A DNA stretch of 64,000 nucleotides from assembly GCA_902595465.1 (NCBI GenBank), contig CACJQE010000001.1:89698-153697 (forward strand). Reading direction: 5' to 3'. How positions within the stretch are numbered: the stretch's first letter is position 1; each line of letters begins with the position of its first letter. A program made the position numbers and the translations under genes. The stretch is from an uncultured Pelagibacteraceae bacterium (GTDB lineage: Bacteria; Pseudomonadota; Alphaproteobacteria; Pelagibacterales; Pelagibacteraceae). Shown here one piece after another: positions 60,715-64,000 of the stretch. A model generated the notes under the pieces. That model was not told the DNA's origin, did not search any database, and saw nothing but the letters and a program-made list of their open reading frames with translations.

Positions 60715-61509
60715 TTAATAGTGCTTTGGTGCCTCACGTTTAATTCCAAGTCCAAATTGTTCTGGAGCATCTGCGGGTGGAGGTAAATTATCTCTAGAAC
60801 CATCTGCTTCTGCTAAATTTTTTTGGATTGCAGCACCTGGTTTGTAGAACATATGAGCAAATTTAGACCAGTAAACTCCTCCAAATAAAACTATGTTAGC
60901 AACCGCAAACAAAATTAAAAATAAAATACTTAAACCAGTAGATCCTGAATATTGAAAATACGACCAAGCTAAACCAAACGTAGAAGATAATACTAAAGCT
61001 AAAACAAATAAATCTGCTTTTATGATTCTAAAAACTGAGTGAGCTTCAGCAGATACATCTACTCTTAAAAAAAACCAAAACCAATATGCTCCAAGGCAAG
61101 TTAAAATTGCACCAGCATGCCAAATGATTGGCCATATAGATGGAGTTACCGCATTAGGAGAAGAATATCCAAATATCATAACACCTGACCCGATCCAAAA
61201 TAATATTGTTCCATACATTCCTAATACATGTGCAAACCTTCTTTTACCCAATCCTAATTCAGATGTAGTTCCAATATCATGAACTACAGTTTTAGAAATT
61301 ATCGCTGTTTTCTCGCCAAGACTTAATACTTTACTTGCTGCTTTTTTTGCTTTTTTAGCATTATTAAAAAAATATTTTACATTCTTCTTATGAATAATAT
61401 CCATCAGTGTTCCAATCACTACTAATGCCAACATCAACAAAACAAATGCTTGCAAAGCAATTGAAGGAACTGTTGAAGAAAGTACAGCAAATGGATTTGT
61501 TGTGAACAT
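60715..61509 (-). CDS. aprM: AprM-like membrane protein of APS reductase cluster
   Basis: Multi-TM protein immediately upstream of aprBA. Confidence 0.75.
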   Translation of the reverse strand: MFTTNPFAVLSSTVPSIALQAFVLLMLALVVIGTLMDIIHKKNVKYFFNNAKKAKKAASKVLSLGEKTAIISKTVVHDIGTTSELGLGKRRFAHVLGMYGTILFWIGSGVMIFGYSSPNAVTPSIWPIIWHAGAILTCLGAYWFWFFLRVDVSAEAHSVFRIIKADLFVLALVLSSTFGLAWSYFQYSGSTGLSILFLILFAVANIVLFGGVYWSKFAHMFYKPGAAIQKNLAEADGSRDNLPPPADAPEQFGLGIKREAPKHY

Positions 61510-61615
61510 ATTATTATCTCCGCTAAATATAATACTAATCTAAGCTCTTAATCTATAAAAAATATTAGTTCAACTGACTAATAATCTCATCTCAATAAAA
61601 AAATGTTAATAAAAG

Positions 61616-62014
61616 TTACTTTTTCCTTACATAATGCTGTTTAGCAGAAATTACAGCTCGAACACCACCTTGAGGATTTTTAACATCATTTTTTCGTCTT
61701 GGAATCAGATGAATATGACAATGATTAATAGATTGTCCAGCAACCTTGCCTGAATTGGTACCAATATTAAAACCTTTTACAGATTTATCGTTCATTTCAA
61801 TTTTTTTTTTTAGTTTCTTTATTAATCTATCGCACGCTAAGATTTCTTTTGAAGTAAGATCAAAATAATTTTTAACACACCGCTTTGGAATTATAAGAGA
61901 ATGAAATTTTGATACAGGGTAAGTATCAGTAGTTGCATAAGCTAGTTCATTTTCAAAAAGATATTCCTTTTTCTTTGTAAAACAGAATATGCAAGGGTTA
62001 TTTAGATTTTTCAT
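61616..62014 (-). CDS. HIT family protein
   Basis: CIFCFTKKK, INHCHIHLIPRR (HxHxHxx). Confidence 0.95.
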   Translation of the reverse strand: MKNLNNPCIFCFTKKKEYLFENELAYATTDTYPVSKFHSLIIPKRCVKNYFDLTSKEILACDRLIKKLKKKIEMNDKSVKGFNIGTNSGKVAGQSINHCHIHLIPRRKNDVKNPQGGVRAVISAKQHYVRKK

Positions 62015-62787
62015 AAATAATTACTCAATTTTTTTTGTTTTAGTATTTGAGTTTTATATTTACTTATAAAAGCATCATATGATTTATATTTTTTTCTATT
62101 CCAGTTTTTCTCTTTTATAGATGAAACAGTGGAAACTCCTTTTCCAGATCCAATTAAAAGTATTTCATCGTATTGATTTAATTTATTTATATTAATATTA
62201 GTTTTTTTTATTTTAAATTGCTTTTCAAAAAATTTTAGATTAACTCCTCGATAAAATTTCCTGATAGGTGAATAATATTTATTATCTTTTATAAAAATTA
62301 TATTTGAAGTTCCTGTTTCTAGAATTTTTCCATTTGAACAAAGAGCTATATCTGATTTTGTATTATCCATTTTAGATAAATTTTTTAAAATAAATTTATA
62401 CTTTAGATTTTTGTGCTCAGGCTTAATTCTATTGTAATTGACTAGCTTTAATTGAAGATTTTTTTTAATTTTTAATTTATCTCTTAAAGAAATAGAAATT
62501 AAATTTTTGGTTACTGCAATTCTCAATAAATGATTATAATTTTTTTGTTTATTTAAATTAGATTTAATTATTTTAAATATATTTATTTTTAAATTTCGAT
62601 CATAAATTTTATAATTTTTTGTAGACTTAATAAGATTTGATATGTGTTCTTTAAAAAATAAAATCTTTTGAGGCTTTCCATAGATCCACATAGTTGTAAA
62701 TACCCCATGGGCATTCCATAGATCTTTAAATTCTTTTTCTTTAAGATCTTTTCGACTGTAAGATTTTTTTAATAAGAATTTTACCAT
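62011..62787 (-). CDS. pabC: Class IV aminotransferase, probable aminodeoxychorismate lyase
   Basis: NAHGVFTTMWIYGK, LETGTSNIIFIKDNKYYSP; adjacent pabA/pabB. Confidence 0.85.
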   Translation of the reverse strand: MVKFLLKKSYSRKDLKEKEFKDLWNAHGVFTTMWIYGKPQKILFFKEHISNLIKSTKNYKIYDRNLKINIFKIIKSNLNKQKNYNHLLRIAVTKNLISISLRDKLKIKKNLQLKLVNYNRIKPEHKNLKYKFILKNLSKMDNTKSDIALCSNGKILETGTSNIIFIKDNKYYSPIRKFYRGVNLKFFEKQFKIKKTNININKLNQYDEILLIGSGKGVSTVSSIKEKNWNRKKYKSYDAFISKYKTQILKQKKLSNYL

Positions 62788-63307
62788 TTGTTGTTAAAAA
62801 AGATTCTGGATGAAATTGAAAACCATATACATCATCTCTTTTGTTTTCAAAAGCCATAGCAATATTAGTTTTAGCGCATCTCATAGTAATATCAAAATTT
62901 TCTTTAATAAATGGCTCTTTAAGCTTAAGTGAATGATATCTTCCTACTTTAAATTTAGAATTCTTTCTAAAGATAGATTTATTCGAAACAACTTTTACTT
63001 CAGATTGATAACCATGAAATATTCTCCTTTGTTGAATAATTTTGGCATTTTCACAATGTAATATTTGCTGATACCCTAAGCAAATTCCTATGATTTTTTT
63101 TCTTCCTTTAAATTTATTATAAATTTTTGAAGTATTAGGATAATCTTTGGGTGAACCGGGTCCAGGAGATAATACAATTGTATTAGATTTATTTAATAAA
63201 CTGTTATTTATTTCAAAATAATTTGAACAATAAACTTTATCAAACTGAGAGAATTGATGAACTACATTCCATGTGAATGAATCTTGGTGATCTATTATAT
63301 AAATCAT
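62741..63307 (-). CDS. pabA: Glutamine amidotransferase, aminodeoxychorismate/anthranilate synthase component II
   Basis: IDHQDSFTWNVV, LSPGPGSPKDYP, GICLGYQQI, GFQFHPES. Confidence 0.93.
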   Translation of the reverse strand: MIYIIDHQDSFTWNVVHQFSQFDKVYCSNYFEINNSLLNKSNTIVLSPGPGSPKDYPNTSKIYNKFKGRKKIIGICLGYQQILHCENAKIIQQRRIFHGYQSEVKVVSNKSIFRKNSKFKVGRYHSLKLKEPFIKENFDITMRCAKTNIAMAFENKRDDVYGFQFHPESFLTTNGKILIKKILQSKRS

Positions 63308-64000
63308 TTAAATAATTCTAATAATGATTTTGCTTTTATAAAGTTTTCATTAAATTCTTTTTTTGCTGCACTATCTAATACAACTCCAGATGCCGCGGAT
63401 ATTTCTGATGTATTTTTATAATTTAATATAGATCTTATTATTATGTTGAATCTCATATCTTTATTAAATTTTATATAGCCAAAACTACCTGTAAAAATAT
63501 TTCTATTCTCTTTTTCTTGTTGATTTAATAATTCCAAAGTTCGGATTTTAGGACAGCCTATAACTGATCCGCCAGGCATCATAGATTTGATAATATTTTT
63601 TATCGTCATACCCTTTAATAGGCTTCCAGATATAGTTGTAACATAATGAAATAAGTGCCTGTATTCCTCGACATACTTTTCTTTATCAATTTTTACTGTT
63701 CCTGGAATACAAACTCTGGATAAATCACTTCTTTCCATATCAACAATCATATTATGTTCTTTAGTCTCTTTAGAATTATTTCTAAAAAACTTTAAGGCAC
63801 TAGATCTATTCGTTTTTTTACTTTTTCTTAATGTACCAGCAATAGGCTTGGTAATGATTTTGTTACCTTTTTTTAATAATAAAGTTTCAGGTGAGCAACT
63901 TACAATAGAATAGTTTTTATCTCTTATCATAAAAGATTCTGGTGAAGCATTTGACTTCATTAATCTCCAAAAAAAATTAATTGGATTTATTGAAGATTTA
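63304..64000 (-). CDS. pabB: Aminodeoxychorismate synthase component I (5' end beyond window)
   Basis: VSCSPETLL, KPIAGTLRKSK, MIVDMERSDLSRVC, MMPGGSVIGCPKIRTLELL; frame is open from 63960 to the window edge (..SSINPINFFWRLMKSNASPESF..). Confidence 0.92.
   Translation of the reverse strand, partial: KSSINPINFFWRLMKSNASPESFMIRDKNYSIVSCSPETLLLKKGNKIITKPIAGTLRKSKKTNRSSALKFFRNNSKETKEHNMIVDMERSDLSRVCIPGTVKIDKEKYVEEYRHLFHYVTTISGSLLKGMTIKNIIKSMMPGGSVIGCPKIRTLELLNQQEKENRNIFTGSFGYIKFNKDMRFNIIIRSILNYKNTSEISAASGVVLDSAAKKEFNENFIKAKSLLELFK

Noticed and set aside
1-64000. CRISPR arrays, prophage, insertion sequences, rRNA
   Set aside because: No regularly spaced direct repeats, transposase/integrase ORFs, phage structural genes or rRNA-like sequence seen

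Overview
The window is a compact, AT-rich chromosomal segment with very short intergenic spaces. Gene content and protein sequences look like a streamlined marine alphaproteobacterium of the SAR11/Pelagibacter type (inference from the sequence alone). In order it contains: clpX-clpP-tig and a tRNA-Leu(UAG); a glycerol / glycerol-3-phosphate / glycerophosphodiester block (glpK, 5'-nucleotidase, 2H phosphoesterase, GDPD, ugpC, two ugpE-like genes, ugpA, ugpB, short glpD); a TRAP + NCS1 transporter block with Zn-ADH, GMC and SDR oxidoreductases; a second TRAP catabolic block (class V aminotransferase, enolase-superfamily enzyme, FAD/Fe-S hydroxyacid dehydrogenase, CoA-transferase, enoyl-CoA hydratase); a block of poorly characterised genes including an 863-aa putative cNMP-binding/acyltransferase/SGNH fusion; a sulfonate-to-sulfite module (xsc, suyAB, TSUP exporter, aprBA-aprM); and pabABC, with pabB running off the end. 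No CRISPR array, rRNA or mobile element was seen. The most interesting items are: the fusion protein at 46245-48836; a hairpin-rich intergenic region at 50854-51096 with a strong SD, a 9-codon ORF and mutually exclusive pairings; the sulfonate/sulfite hub with a compositionally odd small gene (57986-58336); a tandem pair of ugpE permeases; a GlpD that stops before its usual C-terminal domain; and recurrent hairpins just downstream of transporter binding-protein genes.
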